Shown: one piece after another, positions 46,658 through 59,559 of the stretch
Numbering within the stretch: position 1 is the first letter of the stretch
Layout: every line of letters begins with the position of its first letter
From: Dipteris shenzhenensis
Lineage: Eukaryota; Polypodiophyta; Polypodiopsida; Gleicheniales
Assembly: GCA_047967505.1 (NCBI GenBank)
Contig: CM106538.1
Direction: 5' to 3' (one strand)
DNA length: 64,000 nt
Made by a program: the position numbers and the translations under genes
The notes under the pieces: generated by a model
Told to the model about the DNA's origin: nothing
Database searches by the model: none
Seen by the model: the letters and a program-made list of their open reading frames with translations, nothing else

Positions 46658-46682
46658 TGCTGGCTTGGCTTGGCTTGCACAC

Positions 46683-46700
46683 CTTTAAAGATTGGCTATG
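46683..46700 (-). promoter_or_regulatory. Possible CHLD proximal promoter motifs
   Basis: On the minus strand a CCAAT pentamer (46695-46691) and a TTTAAAG stretch lie 26-38 bp before the start codon. They are close to the ATG for core promoter elements, so they may equally lie in a short leader. This is inference only. Confidence 0.2.
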
Positions 46701-47411
46701 GAGCTCTCTAAGATTATGATGATGATGATAATTGATGATTGATTATGAAAAAGATCGACGTTCAAATAGTTTTTGGCCTCCCCTCTTTTTTGCAAATTAA
46801 CAATGAAGTATTATCCGATGCATTTGATTAGGGGTCAAGTCTTTCGATTGCATGCTTGTGCGAGCTGGACAATTTTACAACAGGCCTTACACGTCTTCAA
46901 ATTTCTAGGTCGCACTTGCGTAACAACTCCTCCCAGGTTGCATGCCACCCTTGCTCTTCTTCCCCCCTTATGCAGCCCTTCATCCACATAGTTTTGCATC
47001 CCTTCGCTGGCCGATTTAGGCTCATGTCTATGTTGCATGCAATTCTTCTGGAATTCACACGAAGCCTCGATGCATGCATCGCATGTTTCGCCTCGTAATG
47101 CAAGAGCGTGAGCATCAGCGTTGGCCTTGAGGCAGCGCAATCTCGTCTTCATGCAACTTAAAACGGTGTGGTCGTTGTTAATTGCAAATTAAGAGGGTAT
47201 GGTTTTCTATGGCATTCTTTGGCGTCCTACAAGTAAACAAGATCTACATTGAAATTGCGAATATTTTGAGGGATTGCATGTGCCTCTACTCATTTATCGT
47301 TATCTCCACTACTCATGTTTTGCTTGCCTATAAAACAGTCCTATAAAACAGTAAGTGCTCAGGGCTTGGGTACTAAATGTTCTCTGTGATACGTAAGCAA
47401 CATACCAAGAA

Positions 47412-47730
47412 TGGCAGCTATGGAGGGTTCGACGGACTTGATGGAGATAGCTAGCGGTGCTTTTGTGAAGGGTGGCGCACTTCTTTCACTTTTGCCTCCG
47501 CTTTATTCGATTTCATCCTTCCTTACTTGTGGACGCACTTATTTTTTGCTCATAACTTATGTTGTGTACAGGACTTGCTAAAGCATGTCCTGAAGTATTA
47601 CAATGGCCCGTCACACCAAGTTCAAGGAAAACTAGCGTTGTGGAGCGTGCGGATAATGATGTCAATGAACCTGATGCAAGCGATGATAGACAACGAAGTT
47701 TTTGATGTTTATGTGCTATGTCTCTATTGA
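47412..47730 (+). other. Unassigned short reading frames upstream of CHLD
   Basis: A frame from ATG 47412 reads MAAMEGSTDLMEIASGAF and continues through a hydrophobic run. A second frame (47527-47730, ending at TGA) reads DLLKHVLKYYNGPSHQVQ and may begin after an acceptor-like TGTACAG at 47571. The residue composition is protein-like and the position is divergent to CHLD, but no family was recognised. It could be a short two-exon gene, a fragment, or chance. Confidence 0.25.
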
Positions 47731-47759
47731 GTTGCGTTAGCCAACTAAACACTAGCGAG

Positions 47760-50700
47760 GCGATTTGCGTTGTGTTGACAAAGCAAACGTTTTGTTTTAC
47801 CGTTCATTTTGCTTTGAAAATCATGTACTACTATTGAGGATTTGAAGAACAAGTGAAATTGTTGTTTTCTTTGTTTTCCAAGATAAGTGGAAACAATATT
47901 CTACTTATCTTGGAAAATGGAAAATGTATTTTAGACTACGCTTCTTTTAGTAAATCCCAAACTAACCACCGCACTTGTTTTTCTAAATCCCAAACGATAA
48001 ATCCCATGCTTGTTTTTAGTATATCCCAAACAACCATCGTGCTGGTTTTATTAAATCTCATAACGAATCCACAAATCCATTCATCTTGTAATAATAGAAG
48101 CAAACCACCATGTTGGTGGTTGTTAATATCCTAGTGTGCAAACAACCACCGTGCTGGCGACCACTTGTCCTACACTACCATCGTGCTATCCTAAAATTTG
48201 TTACACAGTGCTATACTAAAACAGTCCCCTTTAGACTAGTTATCTTTAATTATCAAATTTCAACCACCTGGCTACTTGAAACATTTAAGTATTAACATGG
48301 AAGCAGGTCAGCACAAAATCATGTATTACGAGCACCATAAATCATGGATAATGGCAGTCTGAGAAAGCCCACAAGTCCAATAAATACCTGCAAGATTTTT
48401 ACTTTTTCAAAAATACGATGACATTTTGCGGCTCAAGGAAATTCCAAACTCCCAACTATCTTATCGACCTCTCTATAGCAAGGATCTCCCAGCTCTTTAG
48501 GCCAGTCTAATGAGCTATCACAAACCTCATTACACACTTGGACCACCAATTGCTTGCTTACCTTTGCCAACTTATATGCCCATAGTAACTCCTCCTTTCG
48601 GTCAGGGTCCTATTCATCCTGGTATTGGCGCTCTATACAACTTCACGCCACCATCATGTCCTACCAAAAGAAACCTACATCATGATCTTCACAAGTACCT
48701 TAAAGGAGCAGGAAAAATGATAGCCAAAGAAATTAATATTCATCGTCTTTGCCGCCTCCAAGTCATACAACCATTTGTGAAGCATGTCCTCCTTGTAGCT
48801 ATTTTCCTCCGTCATCTCTAGGTCTGTTTCTACCAGGAGGTCATTCAACATTGTTCTTAGATAGAACATGAGCATCCCAAAGTATTTTTGGTATGCCATA
48901 GATTTACAGTAGGTGGATCGGTGTGCAGAGTTTCAAGGCTAGATTTCATAATGGGCTCTTAGTTGGGTGTAGAAATGGAAATGGTCGAAGAAGGGAGGAA
49001 ATAGGATACCAAAGGGCGAGGAGGGATGAGCAAGAGAGTGGAGGCATGGCAAAGGAGGAGGGCAGGTGGTTGGGGCAATGACTCCGAGGGACATGTAAAT
49101 ACCTATAGCTACTGTATAGGTGCATGGGTTCCCTGGACCCCTATCCCAAGTGGGGTTAGTCTACTGAGAACGGGCTTGGGTTCTTTGGACCCTTTTCGTG
49201 AAGGAGTCAGCCTCAGGGGGGTCACTATGTTTAAACCATATATATCATGTGCATTCAAGGACTATTTGCAAAACCCCTTATCTATAAATTTATCATAAAT
49301 AAAACACACCCCTTTGATTGAATCTGTGAATATCATACCCTTCTATATGTAAAAGATTTGTAAAAAAGAGATTTAAAAAATACTTTCTATTGAACCCACA
49401 TGCTATGCTTACATATTCATCAATGACCCTGCTGAGGGGTCAACCAAAACATCAAAGAAGGCCTCCTTCTCGTCCTTCATATGACCTACTAGAGCACACT
49501 TTACATGCTTCTTGTGAGACTGGGAAGTTTCCATGCACTCTACCTTCCATGGCTTGTGGTGGTGACTGGGGGGCTTGGCATTTTGTAAGTAATTTTTCAC
49601 AAGTTTTTATTGAAATTTTTCTATAGCTCATGGCATGCCATTAAAGATCGTATGGTATAGAACTCTTAAAACCACCTTGATCTCTAGCTACTACAAGGAT
49701 TGATTTGACTCAACCATAATGTTTTTTTTTAATGGGAAAATTTACGCATATCTATGCATTTTAGCATTGGGAGAAATTTAGAATAATGTTATATTCACAA
49801 CTTGTACTCTTACATGTAGAGGACCCAATACAAATAGACACATCCCCCATAAAACTAAAAATTACTGATGTTCAAATATTTTACCTATGGATGACCATTG
49901 TTACTCTGCTCCATTGGTACAAATTCCTTGGAACAAAACAAACTTGAACTATGTTGCCAGAGGGTATAATTTCTTGGAACAAAACAAAAGTTTTGATACA
50001 TGCACAGTTTGACCTCTTTGACATCCGAAATTAGCTCAGGAGGCCCAAAAACCTTGAAAACGATTGCAAACATGAGTACCTTTATATGAAACCCCAAAAT
50101 GCCATCTGGGGAAAAAGTTTTTGGCACCCGATCTTTGTAGCTCACCGATGAGCTATTGTTTCAAGATATTTATGCTTGGCTCAATGATTTCACAAATGCA
50201 ATGATGCTTGGCTAATGCTTGCTTGCTTGCCTTTGTAGCTTAATGGTGAGCTATTGATTCAAGGTATTTATGATGAGATCTTGTCCTCTAATCGAACTAG
50301 CTCCATGGTTTCCATTGAGTGTTTCCTATGTTTAAAAAATTTATTGCCTAGTTTTTAATATGATTTATACTTGCATGGTGATATGTAAGAATTATAACTA
50401 GCCACACTAGCTATAAAATTCACACATAAAAATACTTGAAAAACTCGCATGAAAATTTACTCGCAAAATGTCAAAACTGGAGGTTACTGGCACTACCTAC
50501 AATTCTTTAGAGCATTCTTTCTAGGCTTCTTGCACTTGAATTCAGTTTAGGCCTCCTTAGAGGTCTCCATCTTGGGAGTCTATGCTATGACCAGTTGCAT
50601 GTTGGGGCACGTTGCCCTCTAATCTTGACAAGGGTACAGTCCTACCCAAATCCTTTCAGCAATCCGGTGCCAAGTGACCCATCTGTCTGTAATGTAACTG

Positions 50701-51340
50701 CTGACTTGAGCCCAAGGCCTCAATGCACTACTTGATCTCTCCACTGTCAATATTCTCTTCAAGGATCTCGTTTATAAGGGTCTCTAGGCATTTTACTATC
50801 AATCTGAGGCAAGGTTCTCCATCATCTACCACCACTAACGTTGTTGTTTGAGGTGGAGACGACTCAATCACTATGTTCAAATCTCTACCAATGGAGTGAA
50901 GGATAGTCTGATACTCCCTTTGAAACCTTGATAAGTGGAGCATCACACCAAGGAGCACATCACATCATGAGTCAAATTAATGCCATCTAGTGTAACATGC
51001 CAACCAAAATGGAGGGCTTTGATCCTCTCATCCACCCAGCCATGAGTTCATCTGAGACCCCCTACATCCCAGAGATGTTTTTTCTCCTCTTGCATCTTGG
51101 AGTTCTCTTTGGAACTCTCACCCTAGCTTAGTGCTTGACATGTGGCCTCATCACTTGGTTCCACGTGTCCCATAGTAGACCCTTTTCTTTAAGCCCTCTC
51201 TTGGGCTACCCTATGCACCTCTTGCTAAATGCCTAGTACTAGCTGTCACCCTAGACCCCAACCCTCTAGGTCCATAACATGCAAAGAACTGACAAGCCCT
51301 CTATTTTATTTTCTTCCCATAACCAAGCCACCTCGCTATT
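47760..51340. other. AT-rich sequence without recognised genes
   Basis: Short frames only (for example 48510-48821 plus, 48675-48899 minus, 50728-50958 minus). The part just left of 51355 is probably the 3' LTR of the Gypsy element, but its end was not found. Confidence 0.4.
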
Positions 51341-51354
51341 ATGGTTGACATAGC

Positions 51355-54300
51355 ATTCCCTTCCCTTAAGAGTGGTTACATCCTTGAAAACAAAATTGGA
51401 AAACCTCTTGTAGAGATTGCTTACCCTTTCCCATGCTTAACTCTCTTTAGATCTATTTTTCCACGTAACTAGACATTCTTGCCATATTGTATGTTGCATT
51501 ATAAAAGATTGGTTCATGTGGTAAAGTACTAGGTCCAATGAGTTCAACTAGAACTTCATTTCCAATGAGATTTTCATCATCTCCTAAAGTTGTTTTTAGC
51601 CTACTTACATGAAAAACTAGATGTACTCTACATCCCTCTAGTAGGGCTAATTTGTAAACAAGATCTCCAATTCTCTTAAGTATCATGAATGGTCCACAAT
51701 ACATATGAGACAACTTTGGACATTTACCTAGATTTAGGGATTTTGAAGATTCAGGTACCCTAAGATAGGCTTTGTCATTTTCTTTAGACTCCAACCTTCT
51801 ATGTGGGGTTTTGCATAACTTCTTGCTATCTTTAGCTAACTTAAGCATTTGATTCATATCCTCAATAAATTCTTTGGCTGCTTGAACCTTCTCCTTTTCA
51901 AGTCCCACTGCAACTAGGGCTCTAGGTTGAAATCCATACATCATCATAAATGGACTAAAACATGTAGATGAATGATTAGCACTATTACATGATGAAAAAA
52001 CTAATATAGGTAAATAATGTTGCCAATTAGTTTTCCATTTACTTATATATGCTTGAAGCATATCCTCAATGACTTTCAATTTGAACATCACATTTTGGAT
52101 GATTCGTGGTGTTCATATTCAAAGAAATTTCCAACCTCATAAATACAGCCCTCCAAAAATGGTTTTTGAACTTTATATCCCAGTCACTAACAATACTGGC
52201 TGGTAGCCCATAGAATTTGTAAATATGCTCCACAAATAGCCTAGATAATCCTAGAGTTTTAAATTCTTCATTGGTGGGAATAAAGTGAGCCATATCGATC
52301 AATCGGTCCACAATTACCTACACAGAGTTGTGCCCCCTCTATGTCCAAGGTGATGCTACAATAAAGTCCATGGAGATGCTTTTCCATTTGCTGGATGGAA
52401 TCTCCAAAGTGTGCAGGAGACCTCTTGCCTTAATGATTTCGGCCTAGTACTTGACATTATTGGCACTTTTATACATAATCTTGGACGTCCTAATCCATTT
52501 CAAGATAAAAGAATTGCCTCTTTTAAAGTGCACATGTCTTTTGAATTCCCAAATGTCAAGCACTCAGACTATCATGACACTTGAAAAGAATTTGGCACCT
52601 AATGTCATTATTGTCAGGGGGACATACTCTACCCTTAGAGTAGGTAGCCATCTTCCTTAGTATACTTTTTCCACTTGAGCCCTTTTTCACCAACCTGTGG
52701 TGTGTCATGATTTCCATGCCAAATCCTTAATAAAAGCCCTCTGATTTGTTGTATCCCTCCTCATAATTGCTTTCTATATTTCCCAAAAGTGAGAGTCAAA
52801 GAGGGATCAAACTCACATTTTCCTTTCAAGGACTCTAGGAAATCATTGTGGAATTGAGTAAAACTCAATTCATTAACAATTGGCATGCCGCTTAGGAAAT
52901 CTGCTAACCACATTGAACTTCCTCAAGTAACTTTGATATGTTGATTGGATATCAAACTCTTGCATTATTTCAACCTAGCTTTTCTTCCTTTAAGCTATGG
53001 TTGATTTCAAATCCATTTAATGCTTTCTTGATAAAAAATGATATGAAATTTGACATCATACAAATAGTGCCTCCATTTTTCAAAGCATAGACTACAGTTC
53101 CTTCTCATATGCCAATTGATGTTGTTCGGCATGGTCTAAATTTTTGCTTTCAAAATCCACTCATCTACTCTTTTGTAAAAGTGTTGCCCCAACAACAAAA
53201 GCACTTGCATCTATTTCAACCATGAATGGTTCACCTTTAAGATCGGAGTAGATTCTATAGCTAACTTCAACTTCTCACAGCTATTCTTTTGCAGTTCAAC
53301 CCATATGAAGGTACTTCCCTTTCCCTTAAGCTAGTCTATAATCAAAAGATAAATCTTAACAGAGTCTTGGATGAATCTCCTATAAAACCCATAAAAACCT
53401 AAGAACGTTTACAATTCTTGTAGCTTTGTAGGATGTGTCCATACTCGGGGGGCTCACCTCCCAAAATTTTAGTGTACAACCTGCATTCAAAAGGAGGGGT
53501 ATTTTAATTCCACTTTTGGGAAATTTTTGACAGGTTTACAATAACAAGAGAGGTTTTTAATTCAACTTTAGAAAAAAAATTGTTAGTTCATAAGTAAAGA
53601 GGGGTTGTTTTATTGGGATTTTTTTTTTAGTTGAGGGGTTTTTTAAATACCCCTTGAACGCACATGATACCTAGGATTTAGTGCACCCCCTGAGTGGCCA
53701 TTCCAATATGGCCCTTACAATATGTCCCAAGTAATTAACTTCTTTTGAAAAGAATTCGCACTTGAATTCTTTTGGAAAACGAGAGTTATCTCTAAGTAGC
53801 TGGAATAGGTTTCTCAAATGTTCCAAATGCTTTTTTCTTGTGTTTCTATAAATGAGTATCATCTAAGAATACTATAGTAAATTTTCCTAAATATAGCCTC
53901 AAGACACTATTCATAAGTTTCATAAAAGTTGTTGGAGCATTTGTTAAACCATATGGCATTACTCTAAATTGATAATGCCCATACCTAGTGTGAAATGATG
54001 TTTTACAAACATCCTCCTCTCTAATTCGCACTTGGTGATATCTTGATCTCAAGTCAAATTTAGTAAGATATTTTCCCCCTTGTGCGATTGATCAAAAAGT
54101 TCATAAATACAAGGCATAGGATATGTATTTTCTAGTGTGAAATTATTCAAGACTCGATAATAATGCATACGTGCTTAGCACCATCTTTTTCCTTTACCAG
54201 TAAAATTGGTGAACACCAAGGTGAGTTACTAGGTTGAATTTAGCCTTTCTTATGGTATTTAATTTATTGTTTTTGACCTCACGTTCTTCCAGCTAACGAA
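51355..54300 (-). pseudogene. Ty3/Gypsy pol remnant (RT to integrase) with polypurine tract
   Basis: In minus-strand order: SPWCSPILLVKEKDGAKH (about 54230-54170), SRYHQVRIREEDVCKTSF, GHYQFRVMPYGLTNAPTTFM, IVFLDDTHL (catalytic YVDD/FLDD block decayed to FLDD), SKEVNYLGHIV (53730-53690), a decayed RNase H region, integrase core IYKFYGLPASIVSDWDIKFK (52225-52165), HSSTCFSPFMMMYGFQP, and the C-terminal LSHMYCGPFMILKRIGDLVY. The polypurine tract AAGGGAAGGGAA (51367-51356) precedes an LTR start TGCTATGTCAACC at 51355. Many frame breaks. Confidence 0.8.
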
Positions 54301-54679
54301 GTCTATATGGCTGTTTACAAACAAGGGTAGATCCAAGAATTATGTATATCTTATGATCTACATCTCACTCAGGGAGTAAACCATCAGGCAAATCAAACGG
54401 AAAAACATTTTTAAATTCAACCATTAAATCATTAAAAGAAGATTTATACTTTTTAACAACATTAAGAGAAATTTATTCCTTTTAGACATAATAGAAATAA
54501 AATCATCAATAAAAGTAAGTTCACAAAGATATACCTCACATTCTTGTTGGTGTAGAAGTCATTCCAATTCCATCAAACAAATAAGGGGAGAGCTGGGCAC
54601 ACTATGTTCTCCCTAAATCTAGAAGACTCTACCAAAATTTTAAATATAATGGAGTTATTCAAATAACTCTACTACAAGC

Positions 54680-54880
54680 CCTAGCCAAGACTATACAACC
54701 ATTCTCTACCAAGAACAGCATATGTTTTGTCAAGATGCATGATTTGGAAATCCAAGGGGTCCAGATAGCCTTGAATGTCCACCTCTACACCATGAATCAT
54801 GGTGTCCCAAACCTTTTTATCGCTACCCTTCACTAGAGAGGTTTTGTTTTTGTGGAGGTTTATTTGGGGCTTTATCTCCC
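54680..54880 (-). pseudogene. Gypsy protease fragment
   Basis: The frame reads VDIQGYLDPLDFQIMHLDK and YAVLGREWLYSLG, matching the C-terminal flap and ILGxxWL end of retroviral-type aspartic proteases. It lies just upstream of the RT above in the correct order. The gag region is missing; transposase sequence takes its place. Confidence 0.6.
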
Positions 54881-54899
54881 ACCTGTTCTTTTCCAGGGC

Positions 54900-56188
54900 A
54901 CAATTCCAAAACATATCTTGCATTTTAATAGGCAGAAGAGAATTAAGAGGAATAATCTGGTACCTAAGCAATCATGCAATCTAAGATAATCACGCATGGT
55001 CCACATTAGAATGCCCTTCACTCGAAAAGAATGCTGACCCAAAGGCTTTGAAATGTCATCAATTTGCATTCCATTCCATAATATTTGCACCTCGTCCACC
55101 AAAGGGGTTAGATACACATCCATATTTTTCACCATGTGCTTGCTGGGCACAATGAGTGCCAACATCAAATTCCCCTTCTTTATGGTCATCCAAGGAGGAA
55201 TATTGTATATTATGACTACTACTGGCCATGGACCAGGATGTAGAGTGATGTCCAAAGGGATTAACACCATCCAGCCCAAGACGCAAGTGATGAGCCTCAA
55301 GCCCAAACTCTGGCCACCTCTTCTCTATGTGCCTCCAAGCCTTTCCATTCACAGGTATTCTCAATATTCCATTCGTCGAGTGGTTGAGAGAATGCTAATC
55401 CATAAGTCCAACTAGCGATCCATAGTTAAACAAGTGTGTGATGCATGTTAGGATCGGCTTGTGTTGCAACACCTTTCCCAATATCTTGTATCCTTGTGTG
55501 TCTTGTCAGTATTGAGATGCACCACATTGTGATAGCTTATAAAGTGCTCATATGTTCCTTTGTAAAGGATGCAATCATTAGGACATGCATGAATTGACTT
55601 GTAATTTATTCCTAATGATGCTAGCATCTTCTTTGCATCCTTTCTTGAGCCAGGTATTGTATTTTCTTTTGAAAGCAGTGTTGGAGTAACTTGAGACATT
55701 GACCCATTCAATGAATTTGAAGCAATAATTTGGAAGTATACACATGAAACTATATTTTAGACCAATCAAAACTCTTATTGAAGGAGGGGCGTAATGCTAG
55801 TGTCTAACTCCACCATCCATAAATTGCTTATAAATTCAAGATCAAAAGAATGGAGGCAAGATGAGAATGGCTTGCCCCTTTGTACAACATTGTGCTTGCT
55901 TCACGTTGCAAGCTCTCCTCTTCAAGACTCATTATCCTCCCTATTCACTTCCACATCTTCACCTCTTTCATTTTGTGGTGAAGGAGCATTAAAGTAAGTG
56001 TTTATCATGTCCATTATTTTTTCCTCATTCAAGGTGTCTTTCTCTTCACTACTTCTATTATGTTGCTCTTGTAGCTCTCCCTCTTCACTTATAGTGTTTC
56101 GATATCCTTGGGTCAACATCAACTCGTGAGGATGATTATGCAATGCACGTGCTTTCAAACTTCCCGAAACAATTTCATCTCCTTGCAT
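54900..56188 (-). pseudogene. CACTA (En/Spm) TNP2-type transposase fragment
   Basis: Minus frames give, in order, EGELQEQHNRSSEEKDTL (acidic N-terminal part), KDAKKMLASLGINYKSIHAC with PNDCILYKGTYE, then GKAWRHIEKRWPEFGLEAHH, LGLDGVNPFG, WPVVVIIYNIPPWM, DVYLTPLVDEVQILWNG and ILMWTMRDY. This is the Transposase_21 block of plant CACTA transposases. Frames shift repeatedly. It stops at about 54900 where Gypsy sequence begins. Terminal CACTA repeats were not seen. Confidence 0.8.
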
Positions 56189-56189
56189 G

Positions 56190-56735
56190 AAAATAATTTA
56201 GTTAATTGTCGTATGTCACATACAAGCACATAAACTTTGTACATGAAATGAATTTAATGAATTCACTCATAAAGAAGCTAAAACATGACTTCTACCTCAT
56301 CGTTCAAAGTAAGGGTTAAAAGCGACCATATCTCTATATGTTTTGTTGATATGTTGTGTAATCTCCTTATTTTTCCTTTGCATCACACACAATCACAAAT
56401 GACTCATTGATAAAGATTTGCTCTACCAGTCTCTTCTTCAAACTCTGATGAGGTTGAAGACATCTACAAAGGTTAACATGATCATTAAAACACCATAATC
56501 CATATATGAGAATAAAAAAATGCCAAAATTTGAACCCGTTTGGTTTAATCATTGACCATGCTCTATTCCATCAATATTGCTATCGAAAAACTTTCTAAAA
56601 ATTATACCAGAGTAAATATTTTTGTCGATATTAATGTCGAGAAAAGCATCGATAATGTTTTTTTGTTTATAGGACATTGAGAACTGTCCAAAAAATCACT
56701 TAATCAACAAGGTCATTAATTCCTTTTACATGGTT
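56190..56735. other. AT-rich sequence without recognised genes
   Basis: May include more of the CACTA element; no motif is visible. Confidence 0.35.
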
Positions 56736-56739
56736 ATTC

Positions 56740-57060
56740 ACAAGAAGACATCTCCCTATTATCTACACAGGCCAATGGATTGTTGAATCAACAAATCATA
56801 CATTCAAGCGGATCATCTTGCTACTCTGCTAGTCAATGAGCACCGCATAGATTAGGACAAAAAGTTGTTGGCCGCATTGTGGGCCTATCGTACATCCTTC
56901 AAGGTAGCAACCGAACTGACTCCTTTCAAGCTGGCGTTTGGGATGGAGGTGATCACACCAATCGAGCATGTGGTTCCGAGCTTGCAGATTGCGGTGGAGG
57001 ACATGCTTCTTCAACTGAGTCTATGGTGTTTCGTATGGATGTGCTAGATCAGTGGATGAT
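56740..57060 (+). pseudogene. Gypsy integrase fragment
   Basis: With a frame change, the region reads QANGL, TNHTFKRIILATLLVNEHRI, then KKLLAALWAYRTSFKVATEL with TPFKLAFGMEVITPIE. This is the typical end of the integrase core in plant Gypsy elements. Opposite in strand to the Gypsy remnant at 51-54 kb, so it is a separate insertion. Confidence 0.8.
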
Positions 57061-57580
57061 ATATGGATGGAAAGCTGTTGCCTTACCCTTGAGGTTCATG
57101 GAAGTTGTGTGAGTCTCAAAAAGTTGGAGAAATAAGACTCTGAATGAAAATGAGTTTTGGCATATGGTTTAAGAGGACTTCATATCTTTATGCTACCTTC
57201 ATCTGTAAAGTCATATTTCTTATCCCATTTCTTTGAGGCAAGACTGATGAATGTAGTTCACCTTGTCTAAAACTTGTTCTACAACCTTTCAAAGATTGTG
57301 GGTGCCTTTTGCACAAGTGAGATTGGGTAGTGATTTAATATGGGGACTTGCTTGGTTAGCTTGATCATCTTATTAATACATATGTGAGATGGCTTACCAA
57401 GACTTTGTTTGGAGAGCAAGTAGACCTTGGTTCCCACTCAACACCATGCGTAACGCGACTTAGTTGATGAAGACCATGATTGGCGCATATTGAACAACAT
57501 AGACAAAGGACCTTAGTTCTACCATCTCTGTGCAGGCTTGCTTCGATTGTATTGATAAGCGCTGACCTCATTGAGGGTGT
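57060..57580. other. Sequence without recognised features
   Basis: Short frames only; may belong to the Gypsy element to the left. Confidence 0.35.
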
Positions 57581-57589
57581 ACTACAAAA

Positions 57590-58110
57590 GATGCTTTCTA
57601 TGGCCTACAAAAAGATGTAGCTCACGCTTAGCTAGATCAACCAAGAGATGTTTCCCCTGCCCTCTTTCAAAACCACAGGCTGTGTGCTCCATTCTCACCC
57701 AGTTGAAGACACGGAATGCATAAAATACACAATACAGAAAACGTGCATAATGGAAGACACAAAGAGACACCGATATACGTGGCTCACCCACTGTGGGCTA
57801 CGTCCATGGAGAAATAGCTAGTCCTTCTCTTTCTTATCCCCATCAAGCAAGAAAATACAAGATACAAGCAGTATATCCACTACTTTTCTATTATGTGAGC
57901 CACAGCCTTATCTTACAATTTTGACCATACAACTCATAAGCAACTCACACCCCAATTTTCATGTAGTTTTGGCCCCTTGGACCCCCCGGGCAATGTTTAG
58001 GGGGGCATATCCCCCCTACCCCCGCTTCATAGAATGGGTATAAGCTTGCCTGTGTCCAAAGCATGACCAAAAAACAATCTCTAATAAAATATCAAGCTCC
58101 ACATACAACA
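57590..58110 (-). repeat. Copia LTR (inner end defined)
   Basis: On the minus strand the polypurine tract AAGTGGGAGA is followed by TTG and TGTTGTATGTGG, an LTR start at 58110. The outer end is approximate. Confidence 0.5.
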
Positions 58111-58119
58111 ATCTCCCAC

Positions 58120-58560
58120 TTGGAGAATGATCATTGTAACTCCACTATTATTACACTTGGTGAAATGATTTGGACCTAGCTATACCTCATATTATTCCTC
58201 ATACTTGAAGACCAATTGAAATTGAGCAAAAGCTCAACCTCTCCCTGGTTACCACCTTAGTCAGCATGTTTGCAGGATTCTAGCTAGTGTCTATCTTTTC
58301 CAACTTCAACTACCCATCTGCAAAACAGATCATATGAAATGATATTTGAGCTGTATATGTTTGGTTCTTGAATGGAAGGCTGAATTCTTTGTGAGCTGAA
58401 TAGCACTCTGGCTATCACTATACAAGATGCAATTTTCTTACTTGTTCCCAAGCTCCTCGATAAGGGTGACATATGCATGTTTGGATGGTACACTTTTTGT
58501 GCTTGAAAGCATGTGCTAAATAAGCACTCTCTTAGCAAATTTGCAAGAGTGCTTGGAGGT
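58120..58560 (-). pseudogene. Copia RNase H fragment
   Basis: The minus strand reads LYSDSQSAIQLTKNSAFHSR with TKHIQLKYHFI and, after a stop, NPANMLTKVV. It matches the RNase H end of the Copia element at 60769-61341 in arrangement and in the adjoining polypurine tract. Confidence 0.75.
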
Positions 58561-58669
58561 GGGATTTACATAACATAACGGATTGGACACCTTGCATGTT
58601 TCAAATGTCCAGATGGACTGACACTTTCAAAACATGATGAAAATAGTCCTTCAGTTGTAATTGCCTACT

Positions 58670-58990
58670 CACTTCTCATTGAAATGTCACAGCTCTCATT
58701 TCTCATAGCTCTAGAATCTCTTGTCTATCGAGCCTCTTATATCTCACAACTCTAGCCTCTCTCATAGCTCTATCTCTTTTTGTGCCAGCTTAGCTCATCT
58801 CAGGTCTAGCTCTTTTTGTGCGGCTTTATCTCTTTTTGTGTGACTTAGCTCTTGCAGGTCTCATCCCGCATAGCCCTAGCAAGCTCAAGGTCTTGTCTCT
58901 TATAGAGTCACATCATACAAAAGGATAGGGATGGAGAGAAGGAGCTCAAGGTCTCATCTCTCATAGCTCTCATAGGTCTCCTCTCTCAGA
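58670..58990. repeat. Degenerate CTCATAGCTCTA repeats
   Basis: Variants of TCTCATAGCTCTA and CTCTTTTTGTG recur irregularly over about 300 bp. Confidence 0.6.
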
Positions 58991-58993
58991 GTC

Positions 58994-59230
58994 ATGGAGT
59001 CATGTGGGGGGTTTGTACCCGGGAGGTTTTGTTGTAATGCTCAGGACTTTCACAAGTTTTATGGCATCAACATTAACTCTGGTAAAAGCCCAAAAAAGTT
59101 AACAAATGTGGACCTTCCTAAACAAGAGTGGATCACTATGTTCAATGAGACAAGAAAGGCTTACAAAATAAAGTCCAAACGCATTTGTGACCCCGACATT
59201 CTACAAGAAGCTAATGATTTGTATTTTTAG
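58994..59230 (+). other. Unassigned 78-codon reading frame
   Basis: The frame includes NAQDFHKFYGININSGKSPK and DLPKQEWITMFNETRKAYK and ends LQEANDLYF before a stop. The composition is protein-like (Lys, Asn, Asp, aromatic residues spread evenly). No family was recognised; it may be a piece of a captured gene or of a transposon. Confidence 0.3.
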
Positions 59231-59559
59231 GTATACCAAGAGGCACCCCATAATAATCAATTTGGGGTTGCATTTGCAAGGGGGTTTGCCCTTGAGAATG
59301 TTGTGCTTTGCATGTGCTTTGGCATTGCTTTATCAATGCTTTGTCAGTGCATCAATGGATGCTTTGACTCTTCGAAGACTGTGGAGCACACTTTGAGGAG
59401 TTCCACTATATCCCAAAGAGTGTGTGCTTGCATATTCTGCCTCTAGTTGTAGGTTCACATGGTACTTGTTGGATATGTCCTCGAACGGTGCCATGAGTAC
59501 TCAAAGAGAGGTATCAGTGATGCAGGCTAAAATGTAGGGAAGAGCTGGCAAAGATGGAG

